DNA from: Amblyornis subalaris
Lineage: Eukaryota; Chordata; Aves; Passeriformes; Ptilonorhynchidae
Reading direction: 5' to 3'
NCBI GenBank assembly: GCA_018881555.1
Contig: JACAXG010000204.1
Location: 62,001-126,000 of the forward strand
Length of the DNA: 64,000 nt
Shown here: piece after piece, positions 44,521 through 56,450 of the stretch
How positions within the stretch are numbered: the stretch's first letter is position 1
Layout: the number at the start of each line of letters is the position of its first letter
Program-made: the position numbers and the translations under genes
Notes under the pieces: model-generated
Told to the model about the DNA's origin: nothing
Database searches by the model: none
What the model saw: only the letters and a program-made list of their open reading frames with translations

Positions 44521-47407
44521 GGGTTTAATTGGAATCAAAGCCTCGTAGCCTTGGGAGCTATCAAGACGATAATATGCTCCTCAAGACTAGGATCTGTTTT
44601 GAGGCAGCTGTACTGCCCAGTAAATATCTTTGCTTTGATTTCTTTTTTTAAGTAGGGCAACCAAGTCACAGAATGCAAAGGTCACCTAAAATACTATTAA
44701 GGAAACCACATGTCCTGGTGAACTGGATCTTTGTTCACTGGTGAGTCTCTTAGCACTCCTTGCCCTCTCCTGTCTCCAAACATCAGCCAGCTGGCCTGCT
44801 CAGTCTCTTCTCCTCGGCTCTTCGCTGGCTGTGGAAAGTAATGAGCCCTCCTGTGGCTTTCTTTTGCTGTGTCTCATTCTTCTTCGGCAAAGTAACACAT
44901 GTTGTCCAAGAGAAAGAAGTGGGAAGAGTTATCTCAAACCTTTAACTTAACACAGTAGGGCTACAGGAGGAACTAACAGAGCACACTGGAATGTTCACCC
45001 GTTCATTCTCCTTTCTGATCAGGAGCAGAGACAGGGATTTGGGAGAGTTCTGAGGAAAACAGAGTTTTCTGAGGAAAACAGAGTTTCAGACAAGTGCTTC
45101 CGAAAGGTTTGGTATCATGTGTGGGCTTTAGTCTCAGCACACAAATTGAAGGCCCTGGTTCTTGTTTTTTCCCTATTCCCACATTAAGAAAACAGACCCT
45201 GAAGAAGAAAGAGGATAGTATTGGGACTAGCCTGGAGGATGCCTGTGCAAGTCTAGAGAAACCTTCCATTTCTTGTAAACTCTCATACCTCCATCAGGAG
45301 ATGCATGAAGAAAAGTTGCATGACCATACCACCTTCCTCCTTCTATCAGAGGGCTGATGTATCTCTTAGGAATTTCCACCCGTTGTAAAATTATTTCAGG
45401 CTTCCAGAGTGGGTTGATAGGATTGTCAGGAATTGGATGTGATGGACTTACTGCAGTAAAACAAGACTGGATTCCTTACAAGTAGAATGATATCATGTAA
45501 GGAACCTGATACTCTTACAAGGAATACATTAATCTGAACTTTAAAATACAAAACAGTTTGCAGAGCAGTTTCCAAGCAATGAGTGTCCCAGAATAGCTAA
45601 AAATTGTCACACGTCAGGTGAATGAAATATCAGCTCCCTGAAGATGGGGGCAGTGAGAAAGTGGAGCATCCTTAACAGATTAAACATAAATTGAGTCTCA
45701 GAACCTCCAGGTGTAGTCCCATTATTGCAGGTAAAAATTAAAATTCAAGTGTGATTTGAAGGGAATCTGTGATGCAGAAAGTCAGAGAAACTCTGCTGTT
45801 TAGAGAATGAGTCAAAGTTAGAAGGCTCTCTCATCACAGAGGAAAACTGTTAGTGTTTGATAAATACAGAAGCGAAAACGAGGAGAGAGTAAACTGGGGC
45901 CCAGCCCTCAGCACTCCCTTAAAGCAAGTAAAGCTCTTTAAATGAAAAACTGAGATCCAGGGACTGTGGGGAAAGAGCACCTGTGAAGCACTGGTATCAC
46001 CAAAAGAGAAAAGGAGATCTGACCACTTTCTTTTCGTTGGAGTTGATGTGTCTAAGGCAGGTAACACCATTTTCCACTGCAGTTTGTTATGCTCTCTGTC
46101 ATGAAAAACAAATCTACTCCAGCACTGGCCCTCTGTCCTATAAAAAGTCAACTCCTGTCATCCAAGAGCATGTCTTTGAATAATGAATCCTGAAAACAGC
46201 CAAGAATTCATAGCAAAGCCTATCTAGCTTTCCCAGATGCCAGGCTTCCAGGTTCAGATTTAGTCAAGAATTTTGAGAAGCTCAGGTAAAGAAATAGGAA
46301 GTGGAAATCTTCATTATTATTGCTTGTTGTGGCTAGAGGTACAGAGAACTAGTCAGCTAGCAGCAGAAAACTGACAGCTTTTCAAATCCCCCCTAAAAAA
46401 TTGAAGGTGCTTTGCAGGATATTTTTGTACATTCCAATGTTGTCTTCTCTGTTGCTCTGTGTGTTTTGCTGTTTCCACTTTGGCTGGTGCTATAGTAATA
46501 GGAATGATTATTCTTGAAGGCCGAACCTTCAGATAATGGCAAAGTAGGGGAAATATTTCCGTCAAAAAACAGGGTAAAAGGAAATACCTTCATCTCCCAA
46601 GATAATGCCATACATGATGAATGCATCTCTTGATCACATTAAAGTGTTTAATTCATGTAAAATTACAAAGGCATGAAAATGAGCAGGATTCCTTTTGAAG
46701 TCAAGACAGTTTACGTCATCTTGGTGGTCATTTCTCAGGGAGGCAACACTGAGCTTATTAATAATGAAGCTGAGAACTGAGAGGGAAGGCTCTTTTTGTG
46801 GGTGGCTTTTTCCCTTTTTTTTTTCGTTTCTTAGAAGAAACAACCTAAATCACTAGGAGTATGGACTATTCTGGCACCTAGAAACACTGGCATCCCTTGA
46901 AATAGCCATAAAATTCCTATCTGCTCAAATAAATTCTTGTCCCAGTCATTTCCTCTAATCACCGGGATAATTTGCTCTCAGCCTACATCACTCTTGTTTC
47001 TCAGCTCATCAGTCAGGAGGTTGAAACCATGTCGCTGGCCATGGGCCACAAGTTTCCACATGGCTTTTACCTATTGCCAGCAGCAGTAGTCATATACCAA
47101 AAGTTTGGGACTATTCTGTCCTTTTTGTTATTTTCTGAGACAAAATTGTGGCAATAATATTGGTGTGAGTGTCTGAGACACAAGTGACTTTCCACAACCT
47201 TGGTCTGTGGCCTGCATGGCTGCAGAAGGAAGGTTTGAGTTCAGTGTAGAACAACCCAGCTTGGCACAAGCGGTGTCAGGGTGAGATTGGCTTTAAGAGG
47301 GATGACAGCATACCATAACAGTGCAGAGTGTGCTGTTTGATGACATAAAAGGTGAATGAGAAGACGTATTCATCACTGAAAGGAGGACTCAAACACAGTT
47401 TCGTGAT
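44521..47407. other. Noncoding DNA
   Basis: A 19-bp tandem duplication (listed separately) is the only structure I can support. Frames of 88-105 codons at 45003-45357 and 45834-46151 have no domain and oppose each other on the two strands. Confidence 0.5.
45048..45085 (+). repeat. 19-bp perfect tandem duplication
   Basis: The unit ttctgaggaaaacagagtt is present twice back to back without mismatch. Two copies only; likely a replication-slippage or end-joining duplication and, being perfect, relatively recent. Confidence 0.9.
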
Positions 47408-47470
47408 CTGAGAAGCAGTGGTCCAGTGGCTAAACGAATGAAGCTTTTCCTCTGGAAGTCTTCAGTGGCA
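47408..47470 (+). repeat. Possible MIR-like SINE relic (weak)
   Basis: tctgagaagcagtggtccag followed by tggctaaacgaatgaag and ctctggaagtc parallels the MIR 5' part 'gaggcagtgtggtctagtggttaaagcac..gactctggagtc'. Only this portion is visible. Confidence 0.28.
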
Positions 47471-49669
47471 CTCAGCGGACCACGTTGGTAAAGCAGAAAA
47501 TTGCTGGATATACTTAGAAATAACTCAGTGATTTCAGTGCCTAAGTGAATGAGATTCCAAACCATTCTGATAAGTTTGCAAAAGACCACTCCAGAGCTTC
47601 ATTACAGAGCTAGGAAGAAATTGCTGAAGTCCTTGGTCCCATGCTCTCCCTTTCCCCCATATTAAAGATCTATAATCTTTCCATACTAAAGAAAAAATAC
47701 TACCTGGGATGAGACCCATCTGTCCTAAACTTGAAGGCCAAAAGAGACGCACTGAAGTCTGGACTAGTTATGTTAGGCTCCCTTTATGGACAGTGGAGAG
47801 AAGTAGTCCTCTCCCAAGAGTGATTCATCACATCCTGAGATACACATCTCAATTAACTCAACTGTGTGTTTCCAGGGCTTGCTTGTTTCTTTCCATTGAC
47901 TACAAACAAAAAGTCCTGACTGTCTGAATGCGGATGTCTAAGTGAAAGTGAGATTCTTGTTATCTGGCACCCACCTGAGAAGTCCTCAAAACTTGACCCC
48001 TTCAGATACTACGTTTTTAGTCATTTGAGTCTTCTCCACCAACCACCCATCCCAAATAGTACCAGCGTTTGTGCTTTGAAATGGCATTTGAGTGAGATAA
48101 CCTATATATACGACAAATCATATTCGAAAAGTGTCTCACCCACCAACACAGTATTTCTGATGAGTCTGAGCAGCAGATGTCCTTAGATGGAAGTTTACAC
48201 TGGACGTTTAGGTGAAGCTATTTCCAACTTATGTGTGTGTGTGTGTGGGTGTGTGCACGTGAGTACGTCTGTAATGGCACACACGACAATGTGGCGTGTA
48301 CGGGAAGAATGGCTGAACTTTACCATTTCATCCAAGCATTGTGTGCTACAGTAAATATCAGAGATAATGATATTGACTTTAAGGTATCGCAGCTTCAAAT
48401 GTCAGTTCTACTCTATCTAACACGCCGTTGGATTTGATTTACATCTCTTCCTCCCACTTCGAAAGCTGCAAAAGGAGGGTGTTGGCAAGCAGGACTCGAC
48501 ACCGACACACTCTGTCTCTGTTTTCTGCCTCCTCTTTCGACAATTTTTGTGCTGCAGATTTTTGACCAGGGCTGAAGAACTAACTCAACAGCCCTTTTTC
48601 CAAAGCTTTAATTCTGATTGTAAATAGCTGAGCTTCAGGCTCAGGGGTAAATCAAATGGATGAAATATCATCAGCCTCGAAAGTGAGTTCTCTTGCCAGA
48701 GGTGCTGCAGCTGAATCAAAAGGTCAAGGAAGTATTAGTGACAGTTTGAACAGAAATTAAACTAGTCCCAAAAACCAAAGAGCTCATAAGAATAACATTT
48801 AAACAGCATTTCTTGGTCCTTTACAGGCATTAACTAAGAAATCCTCACTGCACCCTGGTGACATAATGAGATATATGACAGTGGTATTGATACTGAAGAT
48901 TCAGTTGCAAAGTGCAACCAAATCTGCACCCTATAATTGAGTTGAAATCCTATATTTTTGATCCTTAGAAATTGCAAAATATTGACTTAAAACTCAAAGT
49001 GGTCAGGAAACAGATTTTTCATCTGGCAAGAACTTTACTTCTTTCTGAGCCTAGATAAGAGAAGCTTCGAAACAGCTAATTTGCAGGAAGGCGACAGCAC
49101 AGAAAGAACCCAAGTACTTGATTCAGTGCGGGTATTTTGCTTTAATAGTCCTGAAGAGCTTAATTTTCTTTTCAGGTCCTTGGTTTTATTCCTTCTTTTA
49201 GAGGAGTGTAGCAGCATATCATTCACCATGTAGGATCACGTAAAGGTTACTAAGGAGGCCGGTTCACTGGGGGTCACATTTCCAAAGATCCCACAAGGAA
49301 GCAGTACCAGAGAACTCCCTCAGTTATGGTTTTAAGCTTACTAAATGCATTTGGTGACTTTACTGTAAAACCTTTTCTTTCAGCTTTTTCTTCTAACATT
49401 CTTACCCTTCCACTACATGGTAAAACTTACCCATTTTAACAATTGTGTATTTATAGGAAGAGGAAATTACCTTGATAGCTCTGTGATTTTCAGGACAGGA
49501 AGAATTACTGTAGCTGGTAGAGGAAGAGACATCTCCTCTGTGTCTCAAGGATGAAGGTACTGAAAGATTGTGTTTTTCTTAAAGGATGATTAGCAGGACA
49601 AGAAATAAATACACAAACTTGAAGGAGAAAGTTGCCAATAAAGGAAGAAATTATTTAAGAGGGTCCATG
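47471..49669. other. Noncoding DNA
   Basis: Contains a (TG)n tract at 48232-48255. Nothing else recognised; short frames on both strands have no domains. Confidence 0.5.
48232..48255 (+). repeat. (TG)n microsatellite, interrupted
   Basis: About eight TG units, GG interruption, then GTGTG and gcacgtg. Alternating purine-pyrimidine sequence that can adopt Z-DNA. Confidence 0.88.
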
Positions 49670-49887
49670 GGGATATAACTAAGAATAATGGGATACAATT
49701 AGGCAAAGAAAAACTCAAAATATATACCACGAATAAAACATTTACTGTCAGTGAAGTATATCACTCCATGGTGTCCCAAAGGAAAGGGTGGAAAATCCAG
49801 CGTTGAGAAGACCTCAAGGCACACTGGGCAAAATGGGGAAACATATGCAGGAAGGAACATTCAGACACTGGCAATAGCAATGGCTGG
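49670..49887 (+). pseudogene. Ancient CR1/L3-type ORF2 C-terminal remnant, second copy
   Basis: In the plus-strand frame aligned with 49681, the residues NNGIQLGKEKLKIYTTNK and TFTVSEVYHS parallel the CR1-clade ORF2 C-terminus (NG.KL..GKFRLDIRKKFFTVRV..HW). The stop is at 49804. Downstream, gctggatgacctac near 49883-49896 resembles the conserved 'gactagatgacctcc' of CR1/L3 3' UTRs. It therefore looks like the 3' end of one element, lying directly before the reverse-transcriptase piece of another. Confidence 0.55.
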
Positions 49888-50153
49888 ATGACCTACAAAA
49901 AAATTGGCCTTTTTCTCTTTCTTACTCCTGGTCCTGGCAATTACTGTCCTATAAATCTAACTTCTCTCCCCATTAAAATAATGGAATATAAAGACAGAGA
50001 AAATATCATGAAACTTCTAGAGGACAATGGGATCGTGAGCCGTAAGCAAGATGGGGTTGAGAATTAATAACATCAGTGTAAAGACAAAGCAGAGGGAAGG
50101 TGATGTGATAAGATTTTAGTAATAAGTTTGATAGAGTGCATCTGAAAATCTTG
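49888..50153 (+). pseudogene. Ancient CR1/L3-type LINE reverse-transcriptase remnant
   Basis: A 59-codon frame beginning at the ATG at 49888 reads PGNYCPINLTSLPIKIME, then ENIMKLLEDNGIVS and KQDG, and stops at 50065-50067. This is the N-terminal part of a non-LTR reverse transcriptase (the NYRPISLTSVPGKIME and QHGF motifs, with Q-D-G for Q-H-G). After a frameshift, 50112-50153 reads DFSNKFDRVHLKIL, the motif A region (DFSKAFD.V.H..L) with its catalytic aspartate. The order and spacing match the family. The YADD motif and thumb region are not seen. Dead for a very long time. Confidence 0.7.
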
Positions 50154-53100
50154 AACCCAAAAGGTCATTTAGATGCCTAAGATACCGCCACTGCCTTGTT
50201 AGGACTGTCTGTGAGAGAAGGTGATGATAAACAGCAGAGTTTCTAATGATGGAGACTGGTCTGAAAGTACATTGCAGTGCCTTTTCCCTTGTGGTGTCTT
50301 CATTCCTGATGCAGAAAAAGAATCAGCATGATAATGATGTTTCTTACTAACAGGAAGTTAATCTTAGTCCTAAACGCCTGTCATGGCAAAGAAATGTTTC
50401 CAAGGGATGTATCCAGATTTGCAGTACCATTTGTTTGGAGGAATGGTATTTCAAAATTGTTCATTTTTAGGCTTCTTACATTTTGAATTATTCTACACAA
50501 TGCTAGTCAGAGCTGGTAGTAATATCCTTCTGTAATTTAGAGGAACATAGTTTTTCATATTATTGTTAAGCAGTCTTCTTTTTCTTTTTTTTTCTATTAG
50601 AAAAAGTGAACCACAAAGAGGTCATTTCTCTTACATATACTGAGGTTGTTATAGCTGGGAACAGACAGTCTGACTTTCAGGGCCCTAAAGGACCTTTGAG
50701 ATCCCCTTATATCATTGCTATGGTGCTCACTGGTATGTGTGTAAATGAAGAAGTTGGGGTGGGATTTCTCTAACTGTTTATTACAAATCTAAATGGTTGA
50801 AACCTCTGCCCAGTACAGCTATCCAGACTGGTCAGACGCGTGGAATTTTCAATTTCTCTTCTTTGACTATAAATTACAGTTCAAATACAGATACAGAGGA
50901 ATGAAGATAGGTGAGTTGACTCTCCGTCTTGTAAACAAGTCTTGTGAATCATCTTCTTTCTCTTATAGTTCTTAGAACAGTACCTGCAACCTCCAAAGAA
51001 TACCTTTAGATGCCCAGTATTACCATATAGTTTTGTTGCGCCCTTTTTTTTTTTCTTTTCAAAGCAGCTGTATTTCTAAGCATATCCCTTATGGCACCAT
51101 ATCGTTATATTTTTTCACAGCTTCCTGCAGGCAGAAGTCTTGCTTTTTAGGCATACTCCTATGGGATAGAGGAGGCTCTTGTAGTTAGATCTTGGATTCT
51201 TAGTCTGTCCATTCCCCATCTCCTCACACCTCCATGACCCAGAGTTATTATGCTGATAGGTAACCACATCAGTACAGGCCAGCAGCGACATGTGTAACCC
51301 GGTGAGGGCCCTGCTGTGAAGAGCCTTCAGTCCTTCCAAAGTTGGTTTTTCAGGTCACAAACTCCTTAGAGAAGAACCTGATCTTCCCTACGTACTATTT
51401 TGCCAAATGGATTCTCATCACTCCTGGGACCTGGAGGTATCTTGCTCCCAAGGGGTGGCTGAAACATCACTGAGGAGCAAACCTGCCTTCCTGCTCTTCC
51501 GCTGTGACTCCTGCTCCTGATCCCACACAGACCGTGCAGTGGCTCAAGTGGAGGGGGTAGCAGGGAGCATGTTTTAATCTCAGCAGGCATTCCTTGCTTT
51601 GCTGTGCCGCTCTCCAACACTAGCCACTTCCTGGCCTTGGTGGTCTGTGCTGGATTCAATCCGAAAGGTCAGCCAGACAGGGGAGACCAGATGGCCGCAG
51701 AGACCCAGCATGTCGGAACACTATGTTTAATTACACACAAATTTACTGCAGCATGTCAGGAGGGAGACAGGGAGCTTGTCCCATGGAAAGGTCAGGCATT
51801 GTGTGGTGGCTTTACCTAAATTACACTAGGAGGAAGGGAAGTGAGACCCTGACCTTGTATAATGAATATACAGCCAGACCCCAGCAGGCACAGTGCACTC
51901 ATGTGTTCAGTTCATCTTAACGCCTTCTCTTGCTTCCCCAGACAAAGCAAAAATAAATGTTTTTCCATACTTACCAAAATGCCCTAGATTTTGCTTTTCT
52001 CGAGAAGTGATAGTATTTCAGGCTACAAGACCCTACATATATTAGGATGTTAAAAAACAAACAGACAAAAAAAAAAAAACAGGGAATTTTTTGGCCATAG
52101 AAAGCCATCTATAAATGATATGGACAGCTGAAAGAAGCTGGGAAACCCAAGCCCAGAGAAGAATTTAAATAATCAGTTGCAGAATTTCTTCTTTTAGGAT
52201 AATTTCATGGGGTTTATCTCTCTCTGAATTTTAAATTCTCCAACCTTAATATCTGTAGATCTCACATAATTTTTTTGTTATCCTTTTCTTGGAGTAATAA
52301 TCTGAACAGGGAACAGATTATGTTTTTATAAATATAAAGCATTTAGCCTGGCTTAATGTTTGTTGGTTTGCTTGTTGGTTTCTGACAGAGGAGGAGACGG
52401 AATGAGGGAGGCAGGAGAGTTGCTTTGGCTGTTGCCATTGACCTGAATCTCAGTAGCATTCAGTGGTCACCATCAAGATGAAGCTCCCACTGTAACAAGT
52501 GCTCTGTGTGCATTTTTTTGAGTATGGTCCCCACTGAAAGACAGTCCAAGTCCAAGCAAATGTAACAAGGATTAAGACAGGGAATAAATGAAGCAGATGG
52601 GAGAAATTTGTTTCCCAAGAATACAGTTGATAACTGACAAACTGGAAGGGAACTTTGTTGTCCTGATTTCCAGTCTAGTTCTAGTCTTAACATAGTCTTG
52701 TTCAAAGACATGAATATGATGTGAACACTTATCTGGGGAAGGTGCCGATTAGAAATTCTTGTAGGTAACTCACAGTGGTTAGGTTTCAAATTACATTAAG
52801 GGCTTGACATGATTTAACTGCTTCTGCAACTAACCAAATCTGATGGAGCCTATAGATTTCCTTTTCGTTGGAATGAAAAATCATAGACTGATCTCATTTT
52901 ATTCAAAGCAGTTGTTCTACTACTGCCTTAAACAATGAGTTTTATATCATTATTTGTCAGTTTGGCCTCCTGGGATATTCCTTTAGTTTCCTTAAAAGAG
53001 AAATGAAGAACAGATAGCAGTGGTGACACTTACTAGTGCCATATTTCTGTATCCTACCATCTTATTGGTATTTACTCTGCAGAAGAAGTAAGTGACCTGT

Positions 53101-54118
53101 CATTTATAAATGAAAGTATTCCAGATCAGGAATTTATTTCTGTGTTTTTGAATTTAAGGATTCTATGAACAAATGCAACGAATTTAGGTAACTCCATAAA
53201 GAGAAGTGATGGTATGAGAAGGTGAAATTGCACAAAGAGTTAGAACGAATCACACAGTAAGGGAAAATAAAACAAATAACAATAAATTAATAAATAAATA
53301 GATAAAAGCCAATAGATGGGGACTATATATCCATAAAAAGTTCTCATTAAGCGCCATCACATAGGCCAGGGACTGTCAAAGCCAGAATATCAAACTTTTT
53401 GGTTGCTTTGAAATGACAGCATTATATGTTTGGGGAACAGTTCTACAGTAGCTGGAGGTTGGACTGTGTGACTTCATAAAATGCACCTGTTTCTTTTCTT
53501 GAGATTACTTCTGGCTCTGTGTACTCAATTTTGTTTAGTTTTATGGGGATTTACCACTTTCCTGTCCTTCATATTTTAAGAGGCCTGGGAGATTTTCAAT
53601 AACTCAATTCAAAACAGCTGCATGCCAACTCAGTGAGAGAAAGTATGTTTTCCCATGAAACCACAAAAAGGACATGTGCCTACGGTGCTGGCATATGTAC
53701 AAGACAGACGTGTTTTATGGGGTTGTGAAATGTTATCTAAGCATGTAGAGCTCAAGGTGATGGTTCAAAGGCCTCTTTGTCAAGGATTATATGTTTATAT
53801 AACAGACAGATAGCTCCAGCACCATGCAGTTTTGAATGTACAGATTCATTTCACTTGGCAGAGGAGTTTCACATTCTTGGGGGCTGGTTCAGATCCTGGA
53901 CTGAATAACCTCCTGGAGAGACCTAGTTCTCACCATCTCTCTCCATTTTTGATGAAGTCAAATGGTAGAAACTTGTCCTCTTTCATTAGACGGTGTAAAA
54001 CCAGTCAAGCCTCTTCCTTCCTTAAATACTGTCTGTCTAAAACAACGGTGTCATTGCTGGGCATCTGAACACCTCAACATCATTAAATGTTCTGGTTAGC
54101 CATGGAAATGCCATTCCT
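50154..54118. other. Noncoding DNA
   Basis: Poly(T)/(A) runs at about 51043-51052 and 52068-52079, and an (AATA)n-like stretch at about 53279-53303. Frames of up to 109 codons (52460-52789 minus) have no recognisable domain. No repeat family recognised. Confidence 0.5.
53279..53303 (+). repeat. (AAAT)n-like short repeat
   Basis: Imperfect AATA units (acaataaattaataaataaa) of about 25 bases. Confidence 0.6.
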
Positions 54119-54532
54119 CTAATTTATAGAGTGTATGTGAGGGGAATGCAACAGAGAGGGTCCTGTCCAGAAAGGATCAGACAGTGCTGGGCACCCAGGA
54201 CCATGAGTTTTGTTCATCCACATCTGTACACCAGCAACACACATGCCAGTGGGGCAAGACGTGGCTCTCCAGTCTAAACACGGGAAAGGGTAGAACTCAG
54301 CTTCACTGGTGTAAGAAGACATCAAAATAAATTCTTTCACAATATCACTATCAGCAGTTAATATGAAGCTTGTTTCAGCCAACTTGACAGTCTGTGAATT
54401 AGTTATATGGAAGAAGTCATCAACAGAGAGAAATATCTGTGTGACATTCATATGGCCTCTTTCACTTATGAGATCCATGTGTCCTCCTTCATCTACCTCC
54501 ATGTGTCCTTCTTCATCTACCTCTGCAGACAA
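54119..54532 (-). other. Unrecognised 137-codon open frame (hypothetical)
   Basis: The minus-strand frame starts at a TTG (first ATG at residue 11), opens with three copies of an eight-residue unit (VDEEGHME, VDEGGHMD, LISERGHMN), continues with a mixed-composition body (SVDDFFHITNSQTVKLAETS, then a cysteine-bearing part with DWRATSCPTGMC) and ends with TAG. I recognise no family. It is not part of the CR1 copy 70 bases away. An AG at the codon-5 boundary could be a splice acceptor (tacattgtctgcag), but I see no matching donor. Composition is more protein-like than most frames in the window, but length alone is compatible with chance. Confidence 0.2.
54450..54522 (-). repeat. 24-bp tandem repeat, two close copies plus one degenerate
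   Basis: Copies at 54475-54498 and 54499-54522 differ at one position (ccatgtgtcctccttcatct versus ccatgtgtccttcttcatct at their starts). A third, more diverged copy lies at 54451-54474. The 24-base period equals eight codons, so the repeat stays in frame within the minus-strand open frame. Confidence 0.88.
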
Positions 54533-54599
54533 TGTACTCTAGAAGCACTATTTCACTCCTGAACATAAACAGCATAAATTTTCACACTCTTTCTGTAAG

Positions 54600-54712
54600 C
54601 ATAGAATCACAGAATGGTTTGGGTTGGAAAGGAGCTTAAAGATCATGTAGTTTCAACCTGCCTGCCATGGTCAGGGATGCTAGTCACCAGGCCAGGTTGC
54701 TCAGCTGCTCAA
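54600..54712 (-). mobile_element. CR1 3'-end fragment
   Basis: The plus strand begins atagaatcacagaatggttt, then ggttggaaaggagcttaaag and catggtcagggatgct, the reverse complement of the avian CR1 3' end. Only about 110 bases remain, with the 3' terminus present and the rest truncated. Confidence 0.93.
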
Positions 54713-56219
54713 CTTTTGGTATCTCAGTGTTTTCACTGATCAATCACAGCCTTTCTCATTCCATTCCAGTCTCTAATCAGCAATAGTCCTTATAGCTTTC
54801 TACATGACCGAGGTCACAAGTTTGAGTTAGTGCCAGTCTGAATCCACCCCTCCCTGCAAGGCTGCCTGGGAGGTTTGTCAGTCTGTCATACACCCGTGCA
54901 GTGGTGGTGAGAACTGCCTCGGAGAGATGTCAGTCCTAAATTCAGCTTGCAAATTCAGCCAGGGGTAAATACAGCCAAGACCTCTGGCTCTTTTTTTGGG
55001 ACTGACACACTTGGGAAAAAATGGAGAGGAAGAGATCACAGGTTCCTTATACTACTTAAACATTACACTCTGAAAGTTAAAAAACAAAACAAAATAAAAC
55101 CCAAAGTTATCAAAGAATATAAAGCACAGAAACAACAAACCCAAACATGTTCACAGATATGCACACAAAATGCTCCTCCAGCACAGAGTCAAAGCTGAAT
55201 TTAATATTGAGAACTTTTTTTTTCCTTTTAAACTGAAACCTCCCATAATTGCCTAGTGTTCCTAGGAATGTAAATTACTCTTTTTGGTCTCTATGTGGGA
55301 AGCAAGGAGATGAATGGGAGTCTAAATTGGTTTTGCTTCCTGTTCCCTGTAGTGGTTGCAGGATTAGTCCACTGTGCCTCTTTGCCCTTCCATTTCCTTG
55401 AAGACATGGGAAAACCTTCATTTTGCCAGGAGTTACTTACTCATTAAAATGAATCAAACAAGCCAGATTGTAGAAGGCATTTGAAAACCTGCTATCTGTC
55501 AAGAATTTTAAATTTAAAATTAACATTGAGTCCTCCTTTAAGACAAAAACCTTGACCTTAAGTTGCGTAGTGATTGGCAAGCATTCCCCATCCCCTGACT
55601 CGATTAACATTTAAATGCCATTTTGTGTGAATATGAGTAGCGCCTTTGGAACAAACAAATTACTAATGTCTTCCTGCAGGAAAGGAGCATCAGAAGTGTC
55701 TTATTAATTTGATGTCTAATTGAAAATCCCTTCCTTGGTCTGGAGAGGTCCATGTAGCCTAGGAGAAAAAGCCAAGGGGTGCTTTTGGCCCCTGCAGATG
55801 ATGTCTCCATAAGCTTATTCTTCCTTTATTTGTGTTTCTGGGCACGCTCTGCAGTGGGACAAAGAAGAACACAGTGGAAACTTGTCTTCTTGTATGTGTT
55901 TGATTCTTCTGGGAATGAGCAATAAGGAACAAGTTATGACCATTAAGCTTTACAGCCTGAAGTACAGCACCCAACTGCCGTACCAATGAATAAAGAAGGC
56001 TATTGAGAAACCCAAGTTTTTCAAATTAACAAAACAGATCAAAGATGGAAGGCAAACTCAGAAGTTCTGGTTTTTGGTCTATAGAGCAGTTAGGGTGTTG
56101 ATGTTTTAGGAGATAAACAGTTTGAAGCCCTGACCACTATCCACACCACGTGTCCAGCTCATCCGTGTTTGCTGGACCTCACACATCTCATTGTAGCCCT
56201 TGCAGGTTAGAATCTAAAT
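54713..56219. other. Noncoding DNA with an A-rich tract and a conserved-looking block
   Basis: An A-rich run with AAAAC units lies at about 55078-55100. The block 55490-55730 is listed separately. No gene supported. Confidence 0.5.
55490..55730. promoter_or_regulatory. Candidate conserved noncoding block with SOX/LEF and nuclear-receptor-like cores
   Basis: Contains cctttggaacaaacaaatta (SOX-type AACAAA cores, near 55643), a nuclear-receptor half-site-like ttgaccttaag (about 55552), ttgcgtagtgattggcaag and several ATTAAT/TCTAATTG homeodomain cores. The motif density is unusual for this window and no repeat matches. Inference only. Confidence 0.28.
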
Positions 56220-56450
56220 ACAATCACAGAACTATTAAGGTTTGAAAAGACCCCCAAAGACAATAAAGTCCAACCTTTGACCAAGTACCACTATTCCCAC
56301 TAAACCATATCATGAAGTGTCATCACGTCTCGTTTTTAGCGCTTCCATGGATGGTCACTCTGTCACTTTCCTACGGAGCCTGTTCCAAGTGTTCCAATAT
56401 ATCCACCTTATTGGTGAGTACACGCTAGAGATCCTCCCAACCTGCATCGC
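56220..56450 (-). mobile_element. CR1 3'-end fragment, distinct subfamily
   Basis: The plus strand reads caatcacagaactattaagg, ttgaaaagacccccaaagac, aagtccaacctttgacc and, further on, a cctgttccaagtgttcc block, in the order of the reverse complement of a CR1 subfamily with the 'gaaaagacc..aagatcat..agtccaacc' 3' end. About 20-25 percent looks substituted, so this is an older insertion than 34013 or 54600. Confidence 0.88.
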
